Position numbers and translations under genes: made by a program
Shown here: positions 21,030 through 30,501 of the stretch, one piece after another
Layout: each line of letters opens with the position of its first letter
Numbering within the stretch: position 1 is the stretch's first letter
The notes under the pieces: generated by a model
Database searches by the model: none
The model's input: the letters and a program-made list of their open reading frames with translations, nothing else
Told to the model about the DNA's origin: nothing
Source of the DNA: Trypanosoma brucei gambiense DAL972
Taxonomy: Eukaryota > Euglenozoa > Kinetoplastea > Trypanosomatida > Trypanosomatidae
Assembly: GCF_000210295.1 (NCBI RefSeq)
Contig: NC_026743.1
Coordinates: 3,286,001-3,350,000, forward strand
Direction of reading: 5' to 3'
DNA: 64,000 nt

Positions 21030-21623
21030 TGAAAATGTCCTGCCCTCCAGCTAACAAGCGAAGCCTGGGTATAATAAATAAAATTTCTTCACTCACACCC
21101 GCACACAAAACGCACCAAGTGCGCAGTGTTTCCGCTTAGAGAATCCTCTGCGATGGACTAATATATGAGTGCGAATATACCTTTCTGTGTGTTGCGGTTC
21201 GTACGCTTATGTTGTGCGTGGGGAGGGAAACAAATAATAGAACAATCAAAAAATAATACGAGAGGGGAAAAAGATAGAGCATCAATATGCTAAAACAACA
21301 AACGGAGCAGCGACTCCTCCTGGTGGGTGCCTACGCATGATGTCCAGCATGAATGCACACCCACACACACACAAAAGCAGTGAGTGTAATGACGACAAGT
21401 TAACAAAACCATGCTGTTAGGTCAGCACATTTTGCCAACTAATCGAGCACACAAGCCTCCCCATGGTGTTCACAACCTCATGTCAACACTCTAAGACCAA
21501 TTGATCCCACACCGGTGGCGCGGCGAGTGACGTGTAAGACATCACAACCAGCACACGACTGCACGCGTAAGGGGGAGGGGCAGTGTAAGGTATACCGTCA
21601 ACTTTCATCGAAAGCCGCAGCGT
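21030..21623. other. Spacer
   Basis: About 590 bases between the TTLL9 start and the stop of the large helical protein. A short CA repeat lies near 21360-21373. Nothing else is recognised. Confidence 0.7.
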
Positions 21624-24032
21624 TTACCAAGCCGATAGAGTTTGAACCTTAGAGGTTAGACCAAAAACCTGCACGTAAGAGTGGAGCACATCCCCCCTTC
21701 CCGAACGAAGTAGCGTGTGAATGTGACGCAAACGCACGCGATGATACGCGGAACAAAAATCTAGGAGCGCACCCATTCTTGCTGAACACAGCGAAGGAGA
21801 CCACTCGAAGCATGTAGTGAGCATCTTGAAGCACAACTCAGATTCACTTTCCTCCATAGAAGGGCAACCAGCAACGTGCACTGCCACTTCATGAAATATG
21901 TCACCGATAGTCTGTTCTTCTATAAGGGGCACACTCCCATCGTAATCATCTTCATGATTTAGAACCGTGTCAACCGTTGCGAGTATCTCCAAAAGAAATG
22001 TGTTACCAAGGCATCGCACCAGGTACGTTAAGAGGAGAGTCCAGCAGTTACCGGCATTCAGCTGCGCTCGAATCTGTGCTCCAAAGTACCCCTTCGATGA
22101 AAGAGCAGCCGTGATAGTATTAAACACAGTTTTGCGCCGCTTGGTGTGCGACATGATCAACTCAACCGGGGTAGATATTACAGCCACCAGGAACTGATAG
22201 AACCTTGAGAGGAATTCCTCGTTGTACACCAGCACAACACCCAAGTTGCACCACTCGCCATCAATCAGACTACTCATAATACTGGACATGTTGTACACCA
22301 AAAGTTCGTTACTCTGTGAAAAGGGTGGCGACTGCAAAAATAACTCAGAATTTGTTTCGGTAATGCCATACGAACCTACGCCGGCACGCAAGGCAAATGT
22401 GGCGAAACTAAACAAACTATAATGTGCTTCACACGCCTTGTCGTCATGTAATAGTCCCTTCGCCAAATCGCACAACCTCGCACACAATTCCACCAACAGA
22501 GGCACAATCGTGGCATCCGCACACAACAGATCTTCAAATATAGCATGACTTTCACTAACGGCATCAAGAAGCCAATAAAGGGGTTCTGGTTGATGAATAC
22601 CCTCAGCAACAGCGATAAGGTCCCCAATTAGAATATGCGAATTCGACACTTGCCGGGCACCCTCAATTATGTTGGCGACGATGCGCGGAAACAGGTCAAA
22701 CGTCGGGAAGCCAGCATAGTGGCGCGACTCCACAAAGAATGTCAGGGCGGTAAATAGCCCCGACCTCGCTGCCCTCTCCTCTTTAGGAAAATCACCGCCA
22801 GTCGTACGCAACAGGAAAATACGGTCCTCTTTGACTGCTGTTAAAAGTGACGTCATCTTACCTGAAGACAAAAAGCAACCGCGTACACCCTGCCCTAGAA
22901 TTTTCATTAAAAGGTTGTTCGCATCGGAAACAAGAACGGCCTTGTCGCTGTGGTACATATACACATAACGCACAAGACTTGCTAGAATCTCATAAAACTC
23001 TCGGTACCCCTCGTGTTGCGACTCGTACACGCAGCCACAATAGAAGAAGAGAGAACGCAGTACCCCCACGTGAATCTTCGAGTTGCTCACCCCCCAGTCG
23101 GTACCATCACTATTGAAATCGCCCTCGCACACGTTACCAACAGAAACACCGTCTACGTCTCCACTATCCATGTCCATGAACGAAAGTCCTTCTAAAAATG
23201 CTGTTGTGAGGGTGTCTGTGGCAGTCACGAGACCCTGTGCAAACTGTCCGATGATATCAATCACTTTGTCACCGTTTCGCGCTGTGTCGTTAAGCATAGC
23301 GATCGCCACGGCAGCAATAATGACAGAGAGACGAGAAAGGCAGACGTGTGTGATAAAAAGAAACACATTTGTCTCCTTCAAAGCACAGGGTAGTGCATCT
23401 TGGTTGATTGCAAGAGACAGCATAAGTTCGCCCAGTCTCTCCTTATCACCCGACCCACGCAGCTCTACGCATGCTTCATACTGCTCAATTGTGGTGACTA
23501 ATCGCTCCACGATTAAACTGTACAAATCTATTTGTTCACAAAAAAACATTTCCGCTATAGGGAGTAGTGTCTTCTCGTTGTGTAACATGACACCTACATC
23601 CGACCGAAGTTCATTGGAATCCTCCTGTAAATGGGCCTTGCTAACAACGTTCTCAAAGTAGCACTGCCCAACCCGGAGAAGTGTTGATGCAAGCGGTAAC
23701 GCCCGTGGATCCTCGCATCCTTGACCATTTAAGGCAACTACGCGCGGAATTACCCGATCACCGAATAGGTAGAAGAGATGCATGACCTCCCGCCGGATTT
23801 CCTCCTCATCATCATCCCAGCGGTCTAGCAACCCCTGAGCAGCTCCCGCCCACATTTCAATCAACTGCGGACGGTTGTACAAGTACACTGACACCTTCCC
23901 CTCATCGCGGTCGAACACGTTAACAAGTAGCGTGCAACTTAACTGTAGCAAGTGAGTGAGGCCAGTAGAAGTATATAAAGTCAACAGGTCACCGGTAAGT
24001 TCCAGAAACATGTCGTTTAACGCGTTTCGTGC
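21624..24032 (-). CDS. Large helical (ARM/HEAT-like) protein, 5' end lost in assembly gap
   Basis: At least 802 residues are visible. The first ATG seen is at 24011, but the frame is open upstream of it right into the N run (codons for ARNALND precede that Met), so the true start is probably in or beyond the gap. The sequence is almost all amphipathic helix rich in Leu, Ala, Val and Cys, with repeated helix pairs, no signal peptide and no clear membrane segment. An acidic loop near 280-310 breaks the repeats. This is the look of an ARM/HEAT solenoid such as an exportin/importin or another scaffold. A karyopherin identity is a guess from overall texture only. Confidence 0.8.
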   Translation of the reverse strand, partial: ARNALNDMFLELTGDLLTLYTSTGLTHLLQLSCTLLVNVFDRDEGKVSVYLYNRPQLIEMWAGAAQGLLDRWDDDEEEIRREVMHLFYLFGDRVIPRVVALNGQGCEDPRALPLASTLLRVGQCYFENVVSKAHLQEDSNELRSDVGVMLHNEKTLLPIAEMFFCEQIDLYSLIVERLVTTIEQYEACVELRGSGDKERLGELMLSLAINQDALPCALKETNVFLFITHVCLSRLSVIIAAVAIAMLNDTARNGDKVIDIIGQFAQGLVTATDTLTTAFLEGLSFMDMDSGDVDGVSVGNVCEGDFNSDGTDWGVSNSKIHVGVLRSLFFYCGCVYESQHEGYREFYEILASLVRYVYMYHSDKAVLVSDANNLLMKILGQGVRGCFLSSGKMTSLLTAVKEDRIFLLRTTGGDFPKEERAARSGLFTALTFFVESRHYAGFPTFDLFPRIVANIIEGARQVSNSHILIGDLIAVAEGIHQPEPLYWLLDAVSESHAIFEDLLCADATIVPLLVELCARLCDLAKGLLHDDKACEAHYSLFSFATFALRAGVGSYGITETNSELFLQSPPFSQSNELLVYNMSSIMSSLIDGEWCNLGVVLVYNEEFLSRFYQFLVAVISTPVELIMSHTKRRKTVFNTITAALSSKGYFGAQIRAQLNAGNCWTLLLTYLVRCLGNTFLLEILATVDTVLNHEDDYDGSVPLIEEQTIGDIFHEVAVHVAGCPSMEESESELCFKMLTTCFEWSPSLCSARMGALLDFCSAYHRVRLRHIHTLLRSGRGDVLHSYVQVFGLTSKVQTLSAW

Positions 24033-24132
24033 NNNNNNNNNNNNNNNNNNNNNNNNNNNNNNNNNNNNNNNNNNNNNNNNNNNNNNNNNNNNNNNNNNNN
24101 NNNNNNNNNNNNNNNNNNNNNNNNNNNNNNNN
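24033..24132. other. Assembly gap (100 N)
   Basis: Exactly 100 undetermined bases, the usual placeholder for a gap of unknown length. Reading frames are open on both sides on the minus strand, so coding sequence is missing here. Confidence 0.99.
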
Positions 24133-25329
24133 ACTAATTAGTAACCGCCGCGCTGCAGAACCGCATACTACACAGCCAACGTTCAGCGAGGTATTGGGGC
24201 CTATCACACCATAAGGACACAACAAAACTACCTGGGACATCAAAATGCGGTGAATCACCGGGCCTTGTCGCGTTTTAGCTCTTGGCAAATACCCACGCCC
24301 CTCGGTCCACTCCTGTTCTGTATCTTTCTGACATGGCCGCTGTGATTTCGAATTCCGCGCCGAAGTTTCAACCGGAGATGTAACTACAGCATCTGCAGAT
24401 TTTGATGCAATCGACGCCTCTTTCGCCCCGGTTGTTAAGGGAACCAACTCCCACTGATCTGACAAAAGGTAAAGCATCTTCAACTGGGGGGGTTGGCCCT
24501 CCGGTTGAATAATGCTCACGATCAGTCCATGCTTCTCAGCCATTATCACCGCCTGCGTGACAAACGGTAGTGATAAGCTAGTCGAGCTGCCGCATGTGAG
24601 ATTGTGGCTTTCACACGATGAAGGAAGCTCAATCGGAGGAGCGGGAATAGGGCACCTCTTTGTACGGCGAGTGGAGCCCTCCACTTCATCAGGGCTACTC
24701 ATTGGCGACAAAGATATCTCAGGTATGCTAATGGTAACTTTTGAACGCTCCCCTGATCGGGTGTAACGCCGAAGGGTTGGCCCACTGGCCATTAAGGTGG
24801 TGACGCCGGGTGAGGTGACGCGGGGAGGGGTCGAAAGGCAACTTCTACCGTTGAAGTGACGAAGCGAGGGGGAAGAAAATTTGTTGCACGGGGATTTTGC
24901 AATGTAGACCCTCTCGGGGGTCTTCATCAGCATTTCAGTGTTGGCGAATTCAAGTCGGTTTTGGCTCACCGGTGAACTGTACCGACTCCCTAAGTACGGC
25001 CCTCCCGTTTCCGCCTGCTCTGAACAGTAACATTGCGGGGCTTTTCTGCGTGGTACCACACCCGCACGAAGTTTGGCTGCACGCCTAGTGCTGGTACTGC
25101 TACACGGTGCAGGAACGCGCGGAGAGGACTCACCCGGTGGCTCCTGCAACAGTAGTGACGGATATTTCCTATCCAAGGCCTCGTACACACTGCACCTGTT
25201 AGCATAACTAGTGTCGTCACGCTGACGAGACTGTTCAAGTGTTTTATTGATCTCTTCTATAAAGCCACCTAGACAATACTTAAAGTGACTCGCAAACTCG
25301 TCGTAGGGTGAACCCATTCGTGGACGCAT
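24133..25329 (-). CDS. Hypothetical Ser/Pro-rich protein, 3' end lost in assembly gap
   Basis: 399 residues are visible, starting at an ATG with an in-frame stop codon directly upstream; a second ATG is at codon 5. The frame is still open where the N run begins. The N-terminus (YDEFASHFKYCLGGFIEEINKTLEQ) is a likely helix. Residues about 60-240 are low-complexity Ser/Pro/Arg with many SP and TP sites, suggesting a disordered phosphorylated region. Residues about 255-300 look folded (FVTQAVIMAEKHGLIVSII and MLYLLSDQWELVPL). No family was recognised. Because the gap length is unknown, this could be a separate gene or the N-terminus of the helical protein on the other side. Confidence 0.72.
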
Positions 25330-26013
25330 CTATATAAGGATCTAAAAAAAAATGTATGTATATCTACGTATGCAGTTTAAAAAAATGTAATGAATATTTC
25401 CCACCCACCACACTTCTTGCCTATATATCTTTCCCTTCCCCCAAAATCTCCACGACGGTGAGGTCCGCAAGACAGTAAATACTTGATGTTTGGGCTTCCC
25501 TTCCCCCCACTACCTCTCGGTGTCACAGTTCGTTAGTTAATATTATATTCCTACCCTTCTATAAGCCCGCCCTTGCTTTTGGGGCGGTGACGACAAAAAA
25601 ATATGTGCACCACCCGTCTATTCTTCGATACCGTTTCGTTCCGGTCCTAAACGGGGAAACTCCAAGGCAGAACCAGCACCAAACGAGGGGGATCAAAAAG
25701 AGGGGAAAAGAAAAGTTACGTATATGTACGGAAGGAGAGAAGCACATGCGGCAAATCAGCAAGAAGAGAAGCACTTCACAATGCAAGAGAGAAAATCGCA
25801 AAAGTACACGAGCTGGTAAGACCAAGTTACGGTTCTTAAGTTATAAGTCGTTCCAAGCGCTAGAAGTGCTCAACCCCCCTCCTCCTAGTTGTGATACGCG
25901 ACCTTCACAAAGAGGAGCCGCTGTAAGCAAGATCGAGTTTTCAAAAACCCAGAGCGATCACAAAAACGCGGTTCTCACGCGACACCAACTTTGCAACCTC
26001 ACACACACACACA
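25330..26013. other. Spacer
   Basis: About 680 bases between the Ser/Pro-rich gene start and the nucleotide-sugar transporter stop. Alternating purine and pyrimidine stretches occur, with an AC repeat at about 26000-26012. No gene is seen. Confidence 0.7.
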
Positions 26014-27093
26014 CTAATGATGTTCCTCTCGTTTCGAAGTTTGCCCCGCTGCTGTATGATGCGCATGCGAATCGTACTTGTTGTACAGCACTGCCGACAG
26101 AGTTATCAGGGTAGCCCCCACGATAAATAGCAGTGTCATGGGCGTTTCCCAGATGAAATATGATGCGATGCCGCTTAATATCACTGCGCCCCCTGTAGCA
26201 AATGTTTTGAGAATGTTATCGGCATACTTCATCGCCGCGGAAACGAGCAACCCACCGAGCGCATTCAAGCAAACAAGTGCAATAGTAAGCCACTGGTCGT
26301 ATCCCTTCCAGAATCTGAACGGCTCGCGCCCCTGACCCGCATTGCTCCCATATGAGGGGAGCACGTCAAAAATGAGCATGGCTAATGCAGCGAAAAGAAT
26401 ACCGAACCGAGAAAGCTGGATGTTTCGGGTTGCCAGAGATGGTTTCGTTGTTTTGGCAAGCTTCTCGAAATACACTGATGCGTAACTTGAAGATAATGCA
26501 GAAATGAGGCACGCCAGTGTCCCAACCACTGGACGCTGAGTAGCGGTGGTAGCTGTATGTCGCGGGTTAGATCCCTGCGCCTGCGTTAACAGAACACCGA
26601 TTGAGAGCAAAAGCAACGAAAGCCACTGCATGGACGACAAATGCCGTCCCAACATGTATTTCGACAGTAGTGCGGTAAACGGAAGCTTCGTCTGTGATAA
26701 CACCTGGAATGCTGATGCCTCCAGGTTGGCAAGACTGAGAAAGATTAGGTAGTTCTGCGACACGAAGAGGAAAGCGGGTACAAGCAACTCACGTGCCTCT
26801 TTGCAGAAGCAAACACCCCACAGCACTGTAAGAAATCCACCACCAGAAGGAGTGTTCATGCACGCCGCGTTGGGCAGAGCCGTCGAGCACTTGCCACCCT
26901 CTTGTGACAAAAGGAAAAGACACACCACCATTTTCAAAATTTCTTGATTCAGCACAAGCGTAGAGGTGTGGTAACGTTTCTCTGGAGGGATGTTAATTCT
27001 AGAGTATCGTGTTAGCACCACCAACAAGCTATTTTGCAACATTAGTACCACAAGACTGATTGACGCAGCCGAAAGCCATTTAACGGAAGGCAT
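26014..27093 (-). CDS. Nucleotide-sugar transporter, SLC35A type
   Basis: A 359-residue multi-pass membrane protein; the first ATG is at 27093. About ten hydrophobic segments are visible. Family motifs are the N-terminal VLMLQNSLLVVLTRYSR, LNQEILKMVVCLFLL, the central QNYLIFLSLANLEASAFQVLSQTKLPFTALLS, LSSSYASVYFEKLAK and the late KYADNILKTFATGGAVILSGIASYF. The last matches the SLC35A signature around the UDP-sugar site. The tail is His-rich and polar. Family role: carries UDP-Gal, UDP-GlcNAc or related nucleotide sugars into the Golgi or ER lumen in exchange for the monophosphate. Substrate cannot be read from sequence; T. brucei has several such transporters (NST family). Confidence 0.9.
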   Translation of the reverse strand: MPSVKWLSAASISLVVLMLQNSLLVVLTRYSRINIPPEKRYHTSTLVLNQEILKMVVCLFLLSQEGGKCSTALPNAACMNTPSGGGFLTVLWGVCFCKEARELLVPAFLFVSQNYLIFLSLANLEASAFQVLSQTKLPFTALLSKYMLGRHLSSMQWLSLLLLSIGVLLTQAQGSNPRHTATTATQRPVVGTLACLISALSSSYASVYFEKLAKTTKPSLATRNIQLSRFGILFAALAMLIFDVLPSYGSNAGQGREPFRFWKGYDQWLTIALVCLNALGGLLVSAAMKYADNILKTFATGGAVILSGIASYFIWETPMTLLFIVGATLITLSAVLYNKYDSHAHHTAAGQTSKREEHH

Positions 27094-27921
27094 CACCGGT
27101 TTAAAGTTTGCAAGCAGCTTTCACACCTCGAATCCAATTTTGAAACACGCAACAGGTCTGAATTTCCCTTTCAACAGAAGGAAGAGCGACCGGTACAGTT
27201 TCCCCCCCCCCCTCCCTTTTGGGTTTCTTGGCGGTGGGGAGCGACGACTACACCTCTTCCTTTTTGTATTCCTGTGAAACACCGTCCCTTGGTACTACTG
27301 TATGCTCGACCACAGCGAGGTAAAGCCACTGAATAAGGTGGGCGTAAAGATCAAAGACACCTAGTCGAATGCGTCCAACACATAAACACAAACACGAACA
27401 CATACGCTCGTGGGTGCACAAAAATAAAAACACACATGTATTGGGTTTAAAGTTCACGCTTTCCCCTCTTCCGCACAGAGTTTGGCGGCCTAACACTGCA
27501 TCTCAACTATTACGTGCGTGCCCTACACGTCCTTCGTGTTCTTCATAAAACACTCCCTCCTTCCTACCCGTAACGTTATAAAGAACGCAAATCCTCACCG
27601 TCCTCACAAGGGCCAATAACGATCTGTGCAAAAAACAAAAAGAAAGATACCGTTTTCATTACTTTGAAAATAGCAACTACGACCTGCTGCACTCATCTAA
27701 AACATAGCCTTAACTACTTCACCTCTACCTCCGCTGACAAAAAAAAAAGCTCGGAGTCGCCGCGGTGTCGAAACGTGACACCCCTTGCGCCCCATGGCGC
27801 CACGTCGAACGATCTCCGCATCACCACACTAACGTCCTTTCGTCTCCCCACCATGCCGAACTGTACTAGACTATGCGACTAAAGTAATGATTCACCTTTC
27901 CCACTCATAATATCATAACTA
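27094..27921. other. Spacer
   Basis: About 830 bases. It has a C run at 27200-27209 and mixed low-complexity sequence, and no supported gene. Presumed 5' UTR of the sugar transporter and 3' UTR of the next gene. Confidence 0.68.
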
Positions 27922-28518
27922 CTACTTCTTAATTTGGGGAGGCACCGGCTTCTTCTCCCAAGGTGTATACTCCCTTTCATATCCATTGCTATTGTCGCTA
28001 ACAATCTTACGATGATCATTAACACGTTTGTGCAACCACTCTGAGAGTTCGACTACGTCTGTTGTTGCCTCCCAACCTGGGCGTTCCCGCACTGGCCGCT
28101 TGCCCTCGGCGTAGTCCCTCGTTTTCATTCGTGCTTCACACCTTTTCTTCTCAGCTATATTCGCTGCCGCTATCCCGCTGACCGAAGTTGTTTGTTTTCG
28201 GGCGTGTTCAAGCGAAGACTTTACGCCAGCAACAAACGACGCTGCGGCCCGGGCGGTTGGACGCGGGACATCTAATTTGTGCGGGGGTGGAGAATCCATA
28301 GATATCATTTCCAATGTATGAATATGCGGCTGAAGCAGTTGCCATTTGGACCCGCTTTTCGTGCCGATTTTGTGAACTGTGACATAACATTTTCCGGGGC
28401 CTGGTGGGGGCGGAGGACGGCGCTCCATCACCCACTGAGGTTCAAGATGGGCAGCAGCCTTCGAGGTGGGGAACAAATCGCCGCCACCACCACCCAGGCG
28501 GAGAAATGTCCTACGCAT
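27922..28518 (-). CDS. Small putative mitochondrial protein, 198 aa
   Basis: The frame opens much further upstream, but that part is hydrophobic UTR-like sequence. The likely start is the ATG at 28518, which gives MRRTFLRLGGGG, a basic presequence-like N-terminus. A proline run (ERRPPPPPGPG) at about 32-42 is followed by a predicted strand (KCYVTVHKIGTK). Then comes a helical basic region with AAASFVAGVKSSLEHARK and a Trp/Glu-rich C-terminus ending in KKPVPPQIKK. No family was recognised. Size, presequence and basic character suit a mitoribosomal or respiratory accessory protein, which is inference. The upstream neighbour is a similar small protein 307 bases away. Confidence 0.72.
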   Translation of the reverse strand: MRRTFLRLGGGGGDLFPTSKAAAHLEPQWVMERRPPPPPGPGKCYVTVHKIGTKSGSKWQLLQPHIHTLEMISMDSPPPHKLDVPRPTARAAASFVAGVKSSLEHARKQTTSVSGIAAANIAEKKRCEARMKTRDYAEGKRPVRERPGWEATTDVVELSEWLHKRVNDHRKIVSDNSNGYEREYTPWEKKPVPPQIKK

Positions 28519-28825
28519 ATTGGATGAACTGTGCACACAAAAATGTGAAATAGTAGAATTTAAAGGTAGGGAAATTAAAAAAAAGAAACTCGTTCGCGTG
28601 GGGGTATCAACAGTCAGCGCCGTGGAAAGACGTGGAGTTGTAAGTAAAAGAATGAACGGAAACCATAACGATGACAACGCGAGTGCAACAGTGAGCGAAG
28701 AAGTGATAACGTGCAGGGTGGCAGCTAAAACAATTTGGGGAATGAAACTCAAATACGCAGCGACAGCTCCACACATACACAAACGTACCAACAGTAAAGG
28801 CAATGGAGTAGCCACACTGGGGACG
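28519..28825. other. Short spacer between two small mitochondrial-type genes
   Basis: 307 bases. Plus-strand purine-rich sequence at about 28565-28590 would be a polypyrimidine tract on the coding strand, a plausible processing signal for the 198-residue gene. Nothing else is seen. Confidence 0.65.
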
Positions 28826-29197
28826 TCATCCTTTTCTCATTGCATGATTGCCCGTTTCGACAGCCTCGTTAAGTGTATGAACGCTTATCTGATCTTCTGT
28901 ACTCTGAACCTTTATGCGCCGCCTCATGCCGTATTGCCCTTTCACGTAACTATTATGGGGGAGGGGCGCAGGGACGTTGGGTGTTCGGGAGTAGAGCTCA
29001 CGCTCAGCCCTCTGCTCCTCCTCATATCGGGCGTCCATCTCAGCTCGGTAGGAGCGAAGTTTTTTCAATGGCTCGATCCCCTCCTGTAGTTTCGGTGGGG
29101 GAGGGCCACCTTGCACAAAGGATCGACTTGCAGCCTTCGTAACTGTCGCAGTGTCCGACCGCAACAGACGCAGTGCAGGCGGCGAAAAGCACCACAT
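28826..29197 (-). CDS. Small putative mitochondrial protein, 123 aa
   Basis: The first ATG is at 29197, giving MWCFSPPALRLLRSD, an acid-poor, Arg-containing presequence-like start. A short proline stretch (GGPPPPKL) is followed by a charged helix at about 45-70 (KLRSYRAEMDARYEEEQRAERELY). A basic C-terminal half then contains the segment YGMRRRIKV. The protein is hydrophilic throughout and has no membrane span. No family was recognised. Its presequence, size and basic charge resemble mitochondrial ribosome or complex accessory subunits of trypanosomes, which are often lineage-specific. That role is inferred, not shown. Confidence 0.65.
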   Translation of the reverse strand: MWCFSPPALRLLRSDTATVTKAASRSFVQGGPPPPKLQEGIEPLKKLRSYRAEMDARYEEEQRAERELYSRTPNVPAPLPHNSYVKGQYGMRRRIKVQSTEDQISVHTLNEAVETGNHAMRKG

Positions 29198-30002
29198 CCA
29201 CACGCACTTCGTCTCTGACCTTTTAGCAGTGATTGTTACACCCTACAGAGCACGGGGAAAAGCGGGAGTTTTGGAACAGTGACTCCATGTGGCCCCAAGT
29301 GGGGTAGAGACATGGAACAAAACCATCAAAATCCACATCACTCGAAGGTGCAACGGAAGCCACACTCATGAAACCACATTCTTTAACCCCCTTTTCCGCA
29401 AACGAAGCCAACGGGAGGGGGGGGGGAAAAAAACAACAGCCAACTGCTTCTGCTCTTCCAAACCGGCAGGCACACAAGTATGTATCCTCTGTAATTTGTG
29501 GACGTCAGCGGCCTTAATGTACCTTTGATGGCTAATTACTCCCTTCCACAGCCCCTACCCCCTCCAACGTGGAAGCGTAACAATAGGAAAGGGGGGAAAA
29601 CCCTACAAACTGCGGAGTGTCTGCACGATGCCACCGCGGCCGCCAACCCTCCGAATCTTGCGAAGTTAGTTGTTGCGACCGCACTACGAACAGTACAAAA
29701 CAACAGCACACGAGTACTAAGCGTTGCTGGAAGCACCACGCAGCCCTGTGCTGGGACCGCGAGCGTTCTTACTGGTTAGCATCATAACAACACCTTTTTT
29801 GAGTATTCATTTGTGCCTCACTTCGCGTTCGGAGTCCAAAAGAGCTGTACCCTTTTCCCGTGGGTAGCTCTTCCATACAGCGTACAATGGAACGTCGTAC
29901 AGTCAGTTGGGGACACGTAAGGGAAGACCACACGACAATGCCAGTATTCAACAAACAATGTACACTTGGGTGCATGGCTCCACTACCACCACCACCGGTA
30001 CC
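29198..30002. other. Spacer downstream of the possible 65-residue gene
   Basis: About 800 bases. It includes an A/G-rich run at 29414-29433. The minus-strand frame 29769-29975 is in phase with the small Cys ORF to its right and separated from it by a single TGA. Otherwise non-coding by appearance. Confidence 0.55.
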
Positions 30003-30200
30003 TCAAACTTTCGACTCATGTGGGTGGCCGCTGACAACTTTCCAATTTAAACTGCGTTTGCAAATGGGACATGAGACGGCATTCGACGTGGTGCTGAGAA
30101 TTCTTTTGTGGCAAACGGTCCCGGTAACGCCGCGGCGCAAATTGGGCACCGCGGATGTGACGGCTGGAGGTCTCTCCACCCAACAAAAGGCCCAAATCAT
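30003..30200 (-). CDS. Possible 65-residue Cys-rich small protein
   Basis: Low-to-moderate support. The ATG at 30200 is preceded on the coding strand by a U-rich polypyrimidine tract (plus-strand purines at about 30209-30236) and an AG at 30203-30204, a strong trans-splice acceptor layout. The peptide has C6, C30-H31 and a CPIC knuckle at C44/C47, followed by KRSLNWKVVSG. This could be a small zinc knuckle or degenerate RING-like fold. It occupies a 1.3-kb interval that is otherwise empty between two accepted genes. No homology was tested. The alternative is a chance frame beside a splice site belonging to the next gene. Confidence 0.4.
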   Translation of the reverse strand: MIWAFCWVERPPAVTSAVPNLRRGVTGTVCHKRILSTTSNAVSCPICKRSLNWKVVSGHPHESKV

Positions 30201-30202
30201 GT

Positions 30203-30236
30203 CTGGCGAATAAAAAATAAAAAGAAGAGAGCGAGC
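30203..30236 (-). promoter_or_regulatory. Candidate spliced-leader trans-splice acceptor
   Basis: On the coding strand a pyrimidine/U-rich tract of about 25 bases runs directly into AG at 30204-30203, three bases before the ATG of the 65-residue frame. The layout fits trypanosome 3' splice sites; it has not been mapped. Confidence 0.5.
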
Positions 30237-30501
30237 AACGGCAAATTTGTGTGATATTACTTTAAGGGGAAAACTCACATAGCGAATCAAAACCGCCCTT
30301 ACAATAACGAAAAGAAGTTGCCAGTCATTTAACATAGACAAGACACACATTCCACAAGAAAAAGATAGAAATACATGTTTTTTTCTTTTTAAAGTGTGGG
30401 AGCAAACCCCAACACCTTTTTCAGGGACTCCCCACGAAATTTTCTAAGCAAAACAGAGTTGCTAGAAAAAAAAAATTGTACCATGAACCGGAGAGAACTG
30501 C

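Noticed and set aside
23956..24214. Frames running across the N gap, including plus-strand ones
   Set aside because: They exist only because undetermined bases contain no stop codon; nothing can be inferred through the gap.
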